Source: an uncultured Eubacteriales bacterium
GTDB lineage: Bacteria; Bacillota; Clostridia; Oscillospirales; Oscillospiraceae
NCBI GenBank assembly: GCA_900545815.1
Contig: URAM01000001.1
Span: forward strand, 1-64,000
Length of the DNA stretch: 64,000 nucleotides
Reading direction: 5' to 3'
Part shown: in pieces, positions 1 to 7,326 of the stretch
How the letters are laid out: every line of letters begins with the position of its first letter
How positions within the stretch are numbered: the stretch's first letter is position 1
Notes under the pieces: generated by a model
Databases searched by the model: none
What the model was told of the DNA's origin: nothing
The model's input: the letters and a program-made list of their open reading frames with translations, nothing else
Translations under genes and position numbers: made by a program

Positions 1-667
1 GCTCCGCAAGGGGGACAAGGGCGATGACGTCAAGCTGCTCCAACACCGGCTGAACCTCTTGGGCAGTCAGCTGACGGAGGACGGCATCTGGGGCGTCCAG
101 ACAGACAGCGCCGTGAGAGGGTATCAGTACAAGGCTGGTCTGACCGTGGACGGCATTGTAGGAGCAAAAACCAGGGCGGCGCTCATCCGGGATGCAATCC
201 TAGCCCGCGCGGCGGAAATTGGTGCATACATGGTCAAGCACAAGTGGCACTACCAGGATAAGACCTGCCGTGCCAAGTCCACCTTTGACGCAACTCGGAA
301 GCTGGAACACCCTGGTTCTAGCTGCTCCCACTATGTGTCCTGGGTGCTCCAGGACGTGGGCTTGCTGACCGCAGGCAAGCGTATCAGCCACGACAACGGC
401 AAGGTCACCGGCACCGGCAACCTGCTGGGTTGCCAGGTTATCCAGGCAAAGGGCAAGCCCTGGGACAAGCTGGACGATCTGCGGCCTGGTGACGTGTGCG
501 TGTGGGATAGTAACCTGGCGATTTACGCAGGCGGCGGTAAGTGGTATGACGCCGGCGGGCCGTTCCGGTCGAATACCAAGGATGGTTGCTACACCAACAT
601 CGGCCCCATCGCGCCGTACTACGACCGGACAGAGCCGGTCTGTCATCTGGTGCGGGGAAAGGCATAA
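1..667 (+). CDS. Peptidoglycan-binding, NlpC/P60-like protein, 5' partial
   Basis: The reading frame is open from base 2, so the gene begins before the window; the TTG at 59 is not the true start. The visible N-terminus (about residues 1-60) is a PG_binding_1 repeat, with the pattern LRKGDKGDDVKLLQ followed by G-WG-T--A---YQ. The C-terminal 150 residues look like an NlpC/P60 or CHAP-type cysteine amidase: SSCSHYVSW would hold the catalytic Cys, and SNLAIYAGGGKWYDA matches the strand that normally reads HVxIYxGNGK. Asn or Leu stands where the catalytic His is expected, so activity is uncertain. Endolysins of prophages and cell wall hydrolases of Clostridia share this build. A strong terminator follows directly. 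Role in cell wall cleavage is inferred from the fold only. Confidence 0.75.
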   Translation, partial: LRKGDKGDDVKLLQHRLNLLGSQLTEDGIWGVQTDSAVRGYQYKAGLTVDGIVGAKTRAALIRDAILARAAEIGAYMVKHKWHYQDKTCRAKSTFDATRKLEHPGSSCSHYVSWVLQDVGLLTAGKRISHDNGKVTGTGNLLGCQVIQAKGKPWDKLDDLRPGDVCVWDSNLAIYAGGGKWYDAGGPFRSNTKDGCYTNIGPIAPYYDRTEPVCHLVRGKA

Positions 668-674
668 GCAGACA

Positions 675-708
675 AGGCGCTGTGACAGCTGTCACAGCGC
701 CTATTTTT
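675..708 (+). terminator. Rho-independent terminator after the NlpC/P60-like gene
   Basis: Perfect 12-bp stem (AGGCGCTGTGAC / GTCACAGCGCCT) with a 4-base loop, followed by ATTTTT. It lies 8 bases after the stop codon. Confidence 0.9.
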
Positions 709-889
709 CATGCCGATGCAGCCCCCGCCGCTGACACGTCCATGTAAGGACAGAAGGGAAATCAGCGGAAAGGGGAGACCGTTGGATGTTTAACACTTTC
801 GTAATTTCTTCTATCGGGAAGTGTGTTATAGTTGAAATGATCGAATGTTATGTTCCCATTGCGGAACCATCCCAGAGAGGTGAATCCCT

Positions 890-2710
890 GTGAATGAAGT
901 GAAAAAACCAAAGAAGCCATTGATCTATTACTATGGCATCGTCCTGGTGGCGCTTCTGCTGTTCAACTTCCTGGCTGTGCCCTGGCTGAGCCAGAGGCAG
1001 GTGAAGGAAGTGGATTATGGCACCTTTATGACCATGACCGAGGAGAAACAGGTCGGCAAGGTGGAGGTGCAGGACAATCAGATTCTGTTCACCGACAAGG
1101 AGGAGAAACAGGTCTACAAGACTGGCCTCATGACCGACCCGGATTTGGTCAACCGGCTCAAGGCGTCTGGGGCGGAGTTCTCCAGCGAGATCCAAGAACA
1201 GATGTCTCCCGTGCTGACCTTCCTGCTGACCTGGCTGGTGCCCATCCTGTTCTTTGTAGGCATCGGGCAGTTGATGAGCAAGCGGATGATGAGCAAGTTC
1301 AACGGCCCCAACTCCATGCTCTTTGGCGGGAAGAACTCCGGCGCCAAGGTCTATGTGAAATCCTCTGGCGGCATCAAATTTGCCGATGTGGCCGGAGAGG
1401 ACGAGGCCAAGGAGAACCTGGCGGAGATCGTGGACTACCTCCACGACCCCGGCAAATACCAGCACATCGGCGCCCATATGCCCAAGGGCGTCCTGCTGGT
1501 TGGCCCTCCGGGCACCGGCAAAACCATGCTGGCCAAGGCAGTGGCAGGCGAGTCCAACGTGCCCTTCTTCTCTATGTCCGGTTCGGAGTTCGTGGAGATG
1601 TTCGTGGGCATGGGCGCATCCAAAGTCCGTGAACTGTTCTCCCAGGCCAAGGAGAAAGCCCCCTGCATCGTGTTCATCGACGAGATCGACGCCATCGGCA
1701 AGAAGCGGGACGGTCAGTTGGGCGGCAACGATGAACGGGAGCAGACCCTGAACCAGCTGCTGACCGAGATGGACGGCTTTGAGGACAACACCGGCGTCAT
1801 CATCCTGGCCGCCACCAACCGCCCGGAATCTCTGGATCCGGCGCTGACCCGCCCAGGCCGGTTCGACCGGCGGGTGCCGGTGGAGCTGCCTGACCTGAAG
1901 GGGCGCGAGGCCATTTTGAAGGTACACGCCAAGAAGGTCAAGTTGGCGGACGACGTGGACTTCCAGAAGATCGCCCGCATGGCCTCCGGTGCCAGCGGTG
2001 CAGAATTGGCGAACATCGTCAATGAAGCGGCCCTCCGTGCCGTCCGAGATGGCCGGAAGTGTGCCACCCAGTCTGACTTGGAGGAGAGCATTGAGGTGGT
2101 CATCGCCGGCTACCAGAAAAAGAACGCCATCCTCACCGACCAGGAGAAGTGGACGGTGGCCTATCACGAGATCGGCCACGCCCTGGTGGCCGCCAAGCAG
2201 AGCCACTCCGCTCCGGTGCAGAAAATCACCATCATCCCCCGCACCTCTGGCGCATTGGGCTACACTATGCAGGTGGAGGAAGGAAACCACTACCTGATGA
2301 CCAAGGAGGAGATCGAGAACAAGATCGCCACACTCACCGGTGGTCGGGCAGCGGAGGAGGTCATGTTCGGCACCACTTCCACTGGCGCATCCAATGACAT
2401 CGAGCAGGCCACCAAGCTGGCTCGTGCCATGATCACCCGCTATGGTATGAGCAAGGACTTCGATATGGTGGCTCTGGAAACGGTGAACAACCAGTACCTG
2501 GGCGGTGACGCCTCCCTGGCCTGCTCCGCAGAGACCCAGGCGGAGATCGACCGGCAGGTGGTGTCCCTGGTGAAGAACCAGCACCAGAAGGCCATCCAGA
2601 TTCTGATGGACAATCGAGAGAAACTGGACGAACTGGCACGTTACCTGTATCAGAAGGAGACTATCACTGGCGAAGAATTCATGCAGATTTTGGAAGCGTC
2701 CACAAAATAA
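890..2710 (+). CDS. ftsH: ATP-dependent zinc metalloprotease FtsH
   Basis: Membrane-anchored AAA+ protease that degrades damaged membrane proteins and regulatory proteins. There are 606 residues, usual for the family. Two membrane segments (about residues 12-34 and 105-128) bracket a short outer domain. The AAA module carries Walker A GPPGTGKT (205-212), Walker B CIVFIDEIDA and the second region of homology ending NRPESLDPALTRPGRFDR. The protease domain has HEIGH at about 426-430, the HExxH zinc site. The start is GTG at 890 with GAGAGG 8 bases upstream. The gene stands alone between terminators, so it is probably monocistronic. Family assignment is certain; the substrate range is not visible. 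Confidence 0.97.
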   Translation: MNEVKKPKKPLIYYYGIVLVALLLFNFLAVPWLSQRQVKEVDYGTFMTMTEEKQVGKVEVQDNQILFTDKEEKQVYKTGLMTDPDLVNRLKASGAEFSSEIQEQMSPVLTFLLTWLVPILFFVGIGQLMSKRMMSKFNGPNSMLFGGKNSGAKVYVKSSGGIKFADVAGEDEAKENLAEIVDYLHDPGKYQHIGAHMPKGVLLVGPPGTGKTMLAKAVAGESNVPFFSMSGSEFVEMFVGMGASKVRELFSQAKEKAPCIVFIDEIDAIGKKRDGQLGGNDEREQTLNQLLTEMDGFEDNTGVIILAATNRPESLDPALTRPGRFDRRVPVELPDLKGREAILKVHAKKVKLADDVDFQKIARMASGASGAELANIVNEAALRAVRDGRKCATQSDLEESIEVVIAGYQKKNAILTDQEKWTVAYHEIGHALVAAKQSHSAPVQKITIIPRTSGALGYTMQVEEGNHYLMTKEEIENKIATLTGGRAAEEVMFGTTSTGASNDIEQATKLARAMITRYGMSKDFDMVALETVNNQYLGGDASLACSAETQAEIDRQVVSLVKNQHQKAIQILMDNREKLDELARYLYQKETITGEEFMQILEASTK

Positions 2711-2718
2711 ACCAAACA

Positions 2719-2757
2719 CCCCCGCACGCAATGGAAGCCATTGCGTGCGGGGGTTTT
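2719..2757 (+). terminator. Terminator of ftsH
   Basis: A 16-bp perfect stem (CCCCCGCACGCAATGG and its complement) with a 3-base loop, then TTTT. It sits between ftsH and the convergent VanY-like gene. Confidence 0.9.
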
Positions 2758-2762
2758 CTGTC

Positions 2763-3485
2763 TCAAGACGCCTTTGCCGCCTGTAGATATTCCTCCAAGC
2801 ACTGCCCGCTTTCCCGCAGCGCCTGAGCCGTCTCCACCCCCACATAGCGGTAGTGCCACGGCTCGTAGATGATGCCGGTCAGGTCGCTCTTTCCGTTGGG
2901 GTAGCGGAGGATGAAGCCATATTCCCAGCAGTGCTCCATCAGCCATTGCTGCACCGGCGTGGATTCCTGCTGTTCGTCCAGATGCTGATAGCTGGCGTCC
3001 ACAATGTCCACCGCCAGACCCAGCTCGTGCTCACTGGTGCCGGGACGTGCCACCACTGTGGCGGCCTTTTGGTCGGCTTCCTCTGCATCGTATCCGGCGG
3101 CCATGAGCCGCTGGACTTTATTGGCGAACAGGGCTTCCTGCTTGTTGTGGGGACGGTAGGAGGAGCAGATGACCGGCTGATGTCCCGCCGCTCGACAGGC
3201 GTCCATCATGGCTTGCAGGGCAGGGTAGCAGCGCTGGTCGATGGCTTGTCCGCCCCGCAGTTGGGTCACCGTGATGGTGTGGCCGGCGGGGAGGGGCGTC
3301 CAGGGGTTGACCAGGGTTAGGTTCCAGTCAGACGTGGGGATAGTGGCGGCGTTGGTAACCGCCAGCTGGTTGCCCTCATGGGCGGAGGAGGGGATATGGC
3401 TTAGGGAGAGAAGGAGAAAGAGGACGGCAGCGCCAAGCAGGCTGCCCAGCAATTTGAATGCCCAGTGGGGCAGGTCGTGGAACAT
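2763..3485 (-). CDS. VanY-like D-Ala-D-Ala carboxypeptidase (peptidase M15B)
   Basis: Zinc carboxypeptidase that trims the terminal D-Ala from peptidoglycan stem peptides. There are 240 residues: an N-terminal membrane anchor (about 10-30), then the M15B domain. SEHELGLAVDIV supplies the SxHxxGxAxD zinc motif (His and Asp ligands), and EPWHYRYVG supplies the catalytic Glu and the third zinc ligand His. SSYRP upstream is the conserved substrate-binding arginine motif. The start is ATG at 3485 with GAGGTG upstream. The promoter region carries three 11-bp-spaced repeats also found upstream of the neighbouring response regulator, which suggests it belongs to that regulator's regulon. No VanA-type ligase or VanX is nearby, so this is likely ordinary wall maturation or stress response rather than acquired glycopeptide resistance. 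Confidence 0.9.
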   Translation of the reverse strand: MFHDLPHWAFKLLGSLLGAAVLFLLLSLSHIPSSAHEGNQLAVTNAATIPTSDWNLTLVNPWTPLPAGHTITVTQLRGGQAIDQRCYPALQAMMDACRAAGHQPVICSSYRPHNKQEALFANKVQRLMAAGYDAEEADQKAATVVARPGTSEHELGLAVDIVDASYQHLDEQQESTPVQQWLMEHCWEYGFILRYPNGKSDLTGIIYEPWHYRYVGVETAQALRESGQCLEEYLQAAKAS

Positions 3486-3517
3486 GAAAAAACACCTCGC
3501 TGTGAAATGATACCGTT

Positions 3518-3571
3518 AGGATACCAGCCTTGTCCCACCAAACGGCAACCGTTTGGCATCAAAACGGCATC
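3518..3571 (-). promoter_or_regulatory. VanY-like gene promoter with three 11-bp-phased response-regulator boxes
   Basis: On the minus strand GATGCC, GATGCC and GTTGCC lie at 3571, 3560 and 3549, exactly 11 bp apart. The last box overlaps where a -35 element would lie for a TATCCT -10 at 3523-3518. Head-to-tail boxes one helical turn apart are typical of OmpR-family regulators, and a two-box version lies upstream of the regulator at 6462. Regulation is inferred. Confidence 0.6.
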
Positions 3572-4406
3572 AACTTTCCGAACAGTTAAAGGCAATGTGA
3601 CCCCAGGTGAGGGTCAGAGGCAGCAGCACTGTGTCGCTGCCGGAAAAACGCAGGCGCATCTCGTAGATCCCTTCACCCGTCTCCTTGGCCAGCCCCAGCT
3701 CCTCGCAGTTAAGCACCTCGATGCCGTCCGGCTCATAGTATTTGGTGAAAAAGAGCACCAGATTGGAGCGCAGCAGGCTGTCGAAATCCGTCTGCTGGGT
3801 CTGATCTGCGTGCTTTTTCGCGTACTCCTCAAAACTGCCAGTACAGTAGTAGTCCAGCGTCAGTAGCTTACCGGAACGGTCGTCCAGGATGCAGCGGATG
3901 CTGCCGTCCTGGGTGGAGAAGGAGCAGTCCCAGAGGATAGCGGAGAAGCCGGAGGCCAGGGCGGAGGGATCCAGAGCGGCTTCCGCCGTGGCAGCGTCAG
4001 CCACCATCCCAGCGGCGGCCTGGATGGACATGGCGCCGCGCTCACCGGTGGAGACAGTGAGCAGGGGCGTGGCAGTGAACTGGGTGAGCTTGTCCAGGTT
4101 CAACATATTCTCATCGCATTGGTTCAGCAGCGTCAATGCCTCCACGGCCAGGGATTTGATCTCTTTTTTGCTCCGCTGAGCTTGCTTTGTCTCCAAGGTC
4201 ACGTTGTTGTTGAGGTTTTGTGCCAGCAGCAGACTCTGGGACAGCTGAGAGGTGGATTTCACCTGGAAAGGCTGGGTGAGATATTGCTCTGATGCCTGGT
4301 CAAACCGATGGTCTTGATAGGCAAATACCGCCTTGGGCAGTAAGAACCCGCCGGCCACCAGCAGGGCGGTGCCTAGGGCGCAAAGAATGGTGCGTTTCCA
4401 GTTCAT
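3570..4406 (-). CDS. Unknown membrane-anchored or secreted protein in the two-component operon
   Basis: I do not recognise this 278-residue protein. It has an N-terminal signal or anchor (basic start, hydrophobic stretch about residues 6-27) followed by a mostly soluble outer domain with no motif I can name. The start is ATG at 4406, overlapping the kinase stop by 4 bases (ATGA); an in-frame upstream extension to 4505 lies inside the kinase gene and is rejected. The tight coupling to the kinase suggests an accessory or sensory partner, or a wall-related target of the system. It is followed by the VanY-like gene after about 85 bases. The cysteines and the end SGSDTVLLPLTLTWG show nothing diagnostic. 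Confidence 0.7.
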   Translation of the reverse strand: MNWKRTILCALGTALLVAGGFLLPKAVFAYQDHRFDQASEQYLTQPFQVKSTSQLSQSLLLAQNLNNNVTLETKQAQRSKKEIKSLAVEALTLLNQCDENMLNLDKLTQFTATPLLTVSTGERGAMSIQAAAGMVADAATAEAALDPSALASGFSAILWDCSFSTQDGSIRCILDDRSGKLLTLDYYCTGSFEEYAKKHADQTQQTDFDSLLRSNLVLFFTKYYEPDGIEVLNCEELGLAKETGEGIYEMRLRFSGSDTVLLPLTLTWGHIAFNCSES

Positions 4407-5806
4407 GGGCGAGCTCCTTTCAAGGTCACCAGTGCGGTAGTGCCAATGTTGGGGGTGCTGTCGAAGCGGATGGAGCCATTGTGGAGGGCGGCGATCTTGG
4501 CGCACAGGGTCAGCCCCAGCCCTGCGCCTCCCTGCTGACGGGAACGGCTCTTGTCCACCCGATAAAAGGCTTCGGTCAAGTGGTTCAGGGCGTCAGGCGG
4601 CACGCCGTGGCCGTTGTCCTGCACGGTCAGTATGCATCCGTCCTCTGTTAAGGTTCCGTTCACCCAGATGTCTCCGCCATGATCCAACGCTTTCCGAGCG
4701 TTATCCAGCAGATTGAGCAGCAGGGAATGGATCAGATCACCTTCCAGGCAGCAGACACCAGGCGGACAGCAGGCGTGCAGGCGGATGCCCGCCTGAGCGT
4801 ACTGGGGACGCAGAGGAACCACCAGGTCGGTGATAAGCTCCTGGAGGGATACGGGCGTTCGGGTTAGGCTGCCGTTCTCCAGGGAGAAAATGTTCAATAG
4901 CGTCAGGGACAATCGCTCCAACCGCCGCCCTTCCGAAAAGATATAGTTCACGGCGTCCCGTTGTTCTTCCGCAGACAAGGGCTGGCTGCGCAGCAGGTCG
5001 GCGTAGCCAATGATGGAGGTCATGGGGGTCTTTAGCTCATGGGTGAAGCTGCCTACGAATTGCTCCTGCCGCTCCATGGATGCTTGCAATTCCTCCACGC
5101 TGGTCTCTACCCGCTCTGCCATGGAGTCAAAGTCCTGGGCCAGCAGACCGATTTCGTCTCCGGTCTTTAGCCCAACACGGTAGTCCCAGTGCCCTGCGGC
5201 GATCTCTCGGGCGGCCTGGGACAGCCGTCCCAGAGGACGGGTGAGCAGATAGGCGATGGTGTAGGACAGAAGGGCGCAGATGACCGCCATGACGGCAAAG
5301 ATCCAGTAAAAGGTGATCTGCTGTCGGGTGCGGATGTCATAGAGGTGGGACAGGCCGATGGCAACGGTGAGATATACCGTGTCGCTGCCTACCGAGAAGC
5401 CTTGGGAGAGCTGGATGTACCGCTTCCCCTGGTCATCCAGGAGATGGGTCAGAGCACAGTAGGAGTCCTTGGGGGGCACCTCCGGCGGGGAGAGGACAGA
5501 AGCGGCAGAGCCAGTGGAATAATAGGTCTTGCCCTGACTGGTCAGCAGCACCCCAGCCCAACGGCTCCCCTGTTGGGGGATGATCTGCGCCAGGGTGTCA
5601 GAGAACTCCGTGGCGCTGATCCAGGGCTGGATACTGCCCACTGCCTGGAGGGTGTTGAGCAGGAGCTGATAGGATTCTTTGGCGTTGGCCTGCTCCCGAT
5701 CCAAGGAAGCCTGGAAGGAGCAGGAGATGAGGGCACAGCTGCCGAAGCTGAACAACAGCGTCATCAGGCAGATCATGCAGACGGTCACCTTCACGCGGAA
5801 TTTCAT
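4403..5806 (-). CDS. Sensor histidine kinase (HAMP, HisKA, HATPase)
   Basis: Membrane sensor kinase of 467 residues paired with the regulator upstream. TM1 is at about 8-30 and TM2 at about 164-188, bracketing an outer sensor domain of about 130 residues. A HAMP linker follows (about 190-240). The H-box FTHELKTPMTSI places the phospho-accepting His at 256. The ATPase domain has the N-box LLNLLDNARKA, the G1 box DNGHGVPPD and the G2 box GAGLGLTL. The gene overlaps both neighbours by 4 bases, so the three genes are translationally coupled. The signal sensed is not evident; the adjoining carboxypeptidase points to cell wall state. Other phosphatase/kinase inputs cannot be excluded. Confidence 0.93.
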   Translation of the reverse strand: MKFRVKVTVCMICLMTLLFSFGSCALISCSFQASLDREQANAKESYQLLLNTLQAVGSIQPWISATEFSDTLAQIIPQQGSRWAGVLLTSQGKTYYSTGSAASVLSPPEVPPKDSYCALTHLLDDQGKRYIQLSQGFSVGSDTVYLTVAIGLSHLYDIRTRQQITFYWIFAVMAVICALLSYTIAYLLTRPLGRLSQAAREIAAGHWDYRVGLKTGDEIGLLAQDFDSMAERVETSVEELQASMERQEQFVGSFTHELKTPMTSIIGYADLLRSQPLSAEEQRDAVNYIFSEGRRLERLSLTLLNIFSLENGSLTRTPVSLQELITDLVVPLRPQYAQAGIRLHACCPPGVCCLEGDLIHSLLLNLLDNARKALDHGGDIWVNGTLTEDGCILTVQDNGHGVPPDALNHLTEAFYRVDKSRSRQQGGAGLGLTLCAKIAALHNGSIRFDSTPNIGTTALVTLKGARP

Positions 5807-6462
5807 TCCGTCACCTCCAGCCGATACCCTACCTTGGGGATGGCGCGCAGATGTCCCTCCCAGCCCACCTTCTTCCGCAGGCGCTGGACGTGAAGATCCA
5901 CGGTCTTGCTCTCAAAGTTGAACTCGCCGCCCCACACCCGCCGGTAGATAGTCTCTCGGTACAAGGCGATGTTGGGGTTCCGAGCAAAGAGCAGCAGCAG
6001 GTCGTATTCCTTTCGGGTCAGAGGGATCTCCACTTCGTCCCGCCGCACCTGCATGGAGCGTGGGTCGATCTCCAGTCCGGCGATGGTCATGGGCTGGTCG
6101 TTCTTGTGGTAGCGGCGCAGCACCACATCCACCCGAGCCAGCAGCTCCAGCACCTCAAAGGGCTTTACGATATAATCCTCTGCCCCCAGCCGAAGCCCCT
6201 TCACCCGATCTTGAACGGCGTTCTTGGCGGTGAGGAAGATCACTGGGATCTCGTAGGGGCGGATATATTCTAATAAGGTGAATCCGTCCACCTCCGGCAG
6301 CATCACGTCCAGTAAAATGAGATCATAGCTCTGGGCGGCGATCTGGTCGGCAGCGGCACCGCCGTTGTAGACGCAGTCGCAGGTGTATCCAGCCTTGGAC
6401 AGGCTCAGCCGGATGAGGTTGGCAATGGGCAGCTCATCCTCTACGATCAAAATACGAATCAA
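5803..6462 (-). CDS. OmpR-family response regulator
   Basis: DNA-binding regulator of 219 residues. The receiver domain shows VEDE (acidic pocket), LLDVMLPEVDG (phospho-accepting Asp about 52), LTAK and the conserved Lys of DYIVKPF. The C-terminal winged helix runs from about 125 and ends LRKKVGWEG--RAIPKVGYRL. The start is TTG at 6462 with AAAGGAGGGAG about 7 bases upstream. Four-base overlap with the kinase gene. Boxes GATGGC and GATGCC 11 bp apart lie in its leader at 6502-6518 and recur upstream of the VanY-like gene, suggesting autoregulation and control of wall trimming. Resembles VanR/PhoP-type regulators; exact orthology cannot be settled by eye. Confidence 0.93.
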   Translation of the reverse strand: MIRILIVEDELPIANLIRLSLSKAGYTCDCVYNGGAAADQIAAQSYDLILLDVMLPEVDGFTLLEYIRPYEIPVIFLTAKNAVQDRVKGLRLGAEDYIVKPFEVLELLARVDVVLRRYHKNDQPMTIAGLEIDPRSMQVRRDEVEIPLTRKEYDLLLLFARNPNIALYRETIYRRVWGGEFNFESKTVDLHVQRLRKKVGWEGHLRAIPKVGYRLEVTE

Positions 6463-6501
6463 AACGCGCTCCCTCCTTTTCTGCCCAGCATACTGCGGCG
6501 T

Positions 6502-6518
6502 GGCATCAAAATGCCATC
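6502..6518 (-). promoter_or_regulatory. Two 11-bp-phased boxes upstream of the leftward response regulator
   Basis: Minus-strand GATGGC and GATGCC, separated by ATTTT, start 11 bp apart. Same pattern as the three boxes upstream of the VanY-like gene. They lie just downstream of the best-scoring promoter, so the site could repress or serve another promoter. Confidence 0.5.
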
Positions 6519-6522
6519 ATTT

Positions 6523-6551
6523 ATTGTAAAGGACTTGCACGAAAAGTACAA
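6523..6551 (-). promoter_or_regulatory. Promoter of the leftward two-component operon
   Basis: Minus strand TTGTAC, 17-base spacer, TACAAT, upstream of the regulator start at 6462. Confidence 0.55.
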
Positions 6552-6562
6552 GTACGCTATCA

Positions 6563-6608
6563 TTTTACTTACATTTAACATGACGAATCAAAAATTGTGG
6601 ACTATAAT
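6563..6608 (+). promoter_or_regulatory. Pho-box pair and -10 of the phoP-like gene
   Basis: TTTTACTT (6563) and TTTAACAT (6574) start 11 bp apart and precede a perfect TATAAT at 6603-6608. The second box matches the array upstream of the phosphate cotransporter exactly. Suggests autoregulation by the PhoP-like regulator; inferred from the match. Confidence 0.65.
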
Positions 6609-6633
6609 AAGGAACATATAAGGAGGGATTCCT

Positions 6634-7326
6634 TTGATTTATTTGGTAGAGGATGACACCAATATCCGAGAATTGGTGACGTATACATTGAATCACAGCG
6701 GCCTGGACGCCACCGGCTTTGAGCGGCCGTCCCAGTTTTGGAAGGCAATGGAGCAAAAACTGCCCGACCTGGTGCTGCTGGATATTATGCTGCCTGAGGA
6801 GGACGGCCTGAGCATTTTGCGCCGGCTTCGGGCGGCACCGGCCACGGCTTCCATCCCCATCCTACTGGTTTCCGCCAAGAACAGCGAGTACGACAAAGTG
6901 ATGGGGCTGGACAATGGGGCAGACGACTATCTGGCCAAGCCCTTCGGCATGATGGAGCTGGTGGCCAGAACAAAGGCTCTGCTGCGCCGCACCACAAAGC
7001 GGACGGCAGGGGAGGAGTTCCGGCTGGGGATGCTGTATGTGTCCCTGTCCAAGCACTTGGTGATGGTGGAAGGGGAGGAAGTGACCCTGACCAACAAGGA
7101 GTTCTCCCTGCTCACCTGTCTGCTGCAAAACCAAGGACGGGTGCTCACGCGGGATCAGCTGCTCAATGACATCTGGGGCTACTCCTTTGACGGGGAGAAC
7201 CGGACGGTGGACGTCCACATCCGGACGCTGCGGCATAAATTAGGGGACGCAGGACGGCTCATCAAGACCGTTCGCGGCGTCGGTTATAAGATTGGAGGGG
7301 AGCCAAGTGAGGGGGAAACTGTTTAA
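6634..7326 (+). CDS. phoP: PhoP/PhoB-like response regulator
   Basis: OmpR-family regulator of 230 residues. The receiver has VEDD, LLDIMLPEEDG (phospho-accepting Asp about 50) and DDYLAKPF (conserved Lys); the C-terminal winged helix ends IKTVRGVGYKI, typical of PhoB/PhoP proteins. The start is TTG at 6634 with AGGAGG 7 bases upstream and no better alternative. The kinase gene overlaps its end by 20 bases. Two Pho-like boxes lie in its own promoter and two arrays of such boxes lie upstream of the Na/phosphate cotransporter behind the operon, so a phosphate-starvation role is well supported by context. The symbol is given on that basis, not on a database match. Confidence 0.88.
   Translation: MIYLVEDDTNIRELVTYTLNHSGLDATGFERPSQFWKAMEQKLPDLVLLDIMLPEEDGLSILRRLRAAPATASIPILLVSAKNSEYDKVMGLDNGADDYLAKPFGMMELVARTKALLRRTTKRTAGEEFRLGMLYVSLSKHLVMVEGEEVTLTNKEFSLLTCLLQNQGRVLTRDQLLNDIWGYSFDGENRTVDVHIRTLRHKLGDAGRLIKTVRGVGYKIGGEPSEGETV

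Noticed and set aside
848..2845. 665-residue open frame antisense to ftsH
   Set aside because: Shadow frame caused by the GC-rich codon pattern of ftsH; His- and Gly-rich with no domain or ribosome binding site.
2763..6462. Vancomycin resistance cluster
   Set aside because: A VanY-like enzyme and a two-component system are present but no VanH, ligase or VanX.
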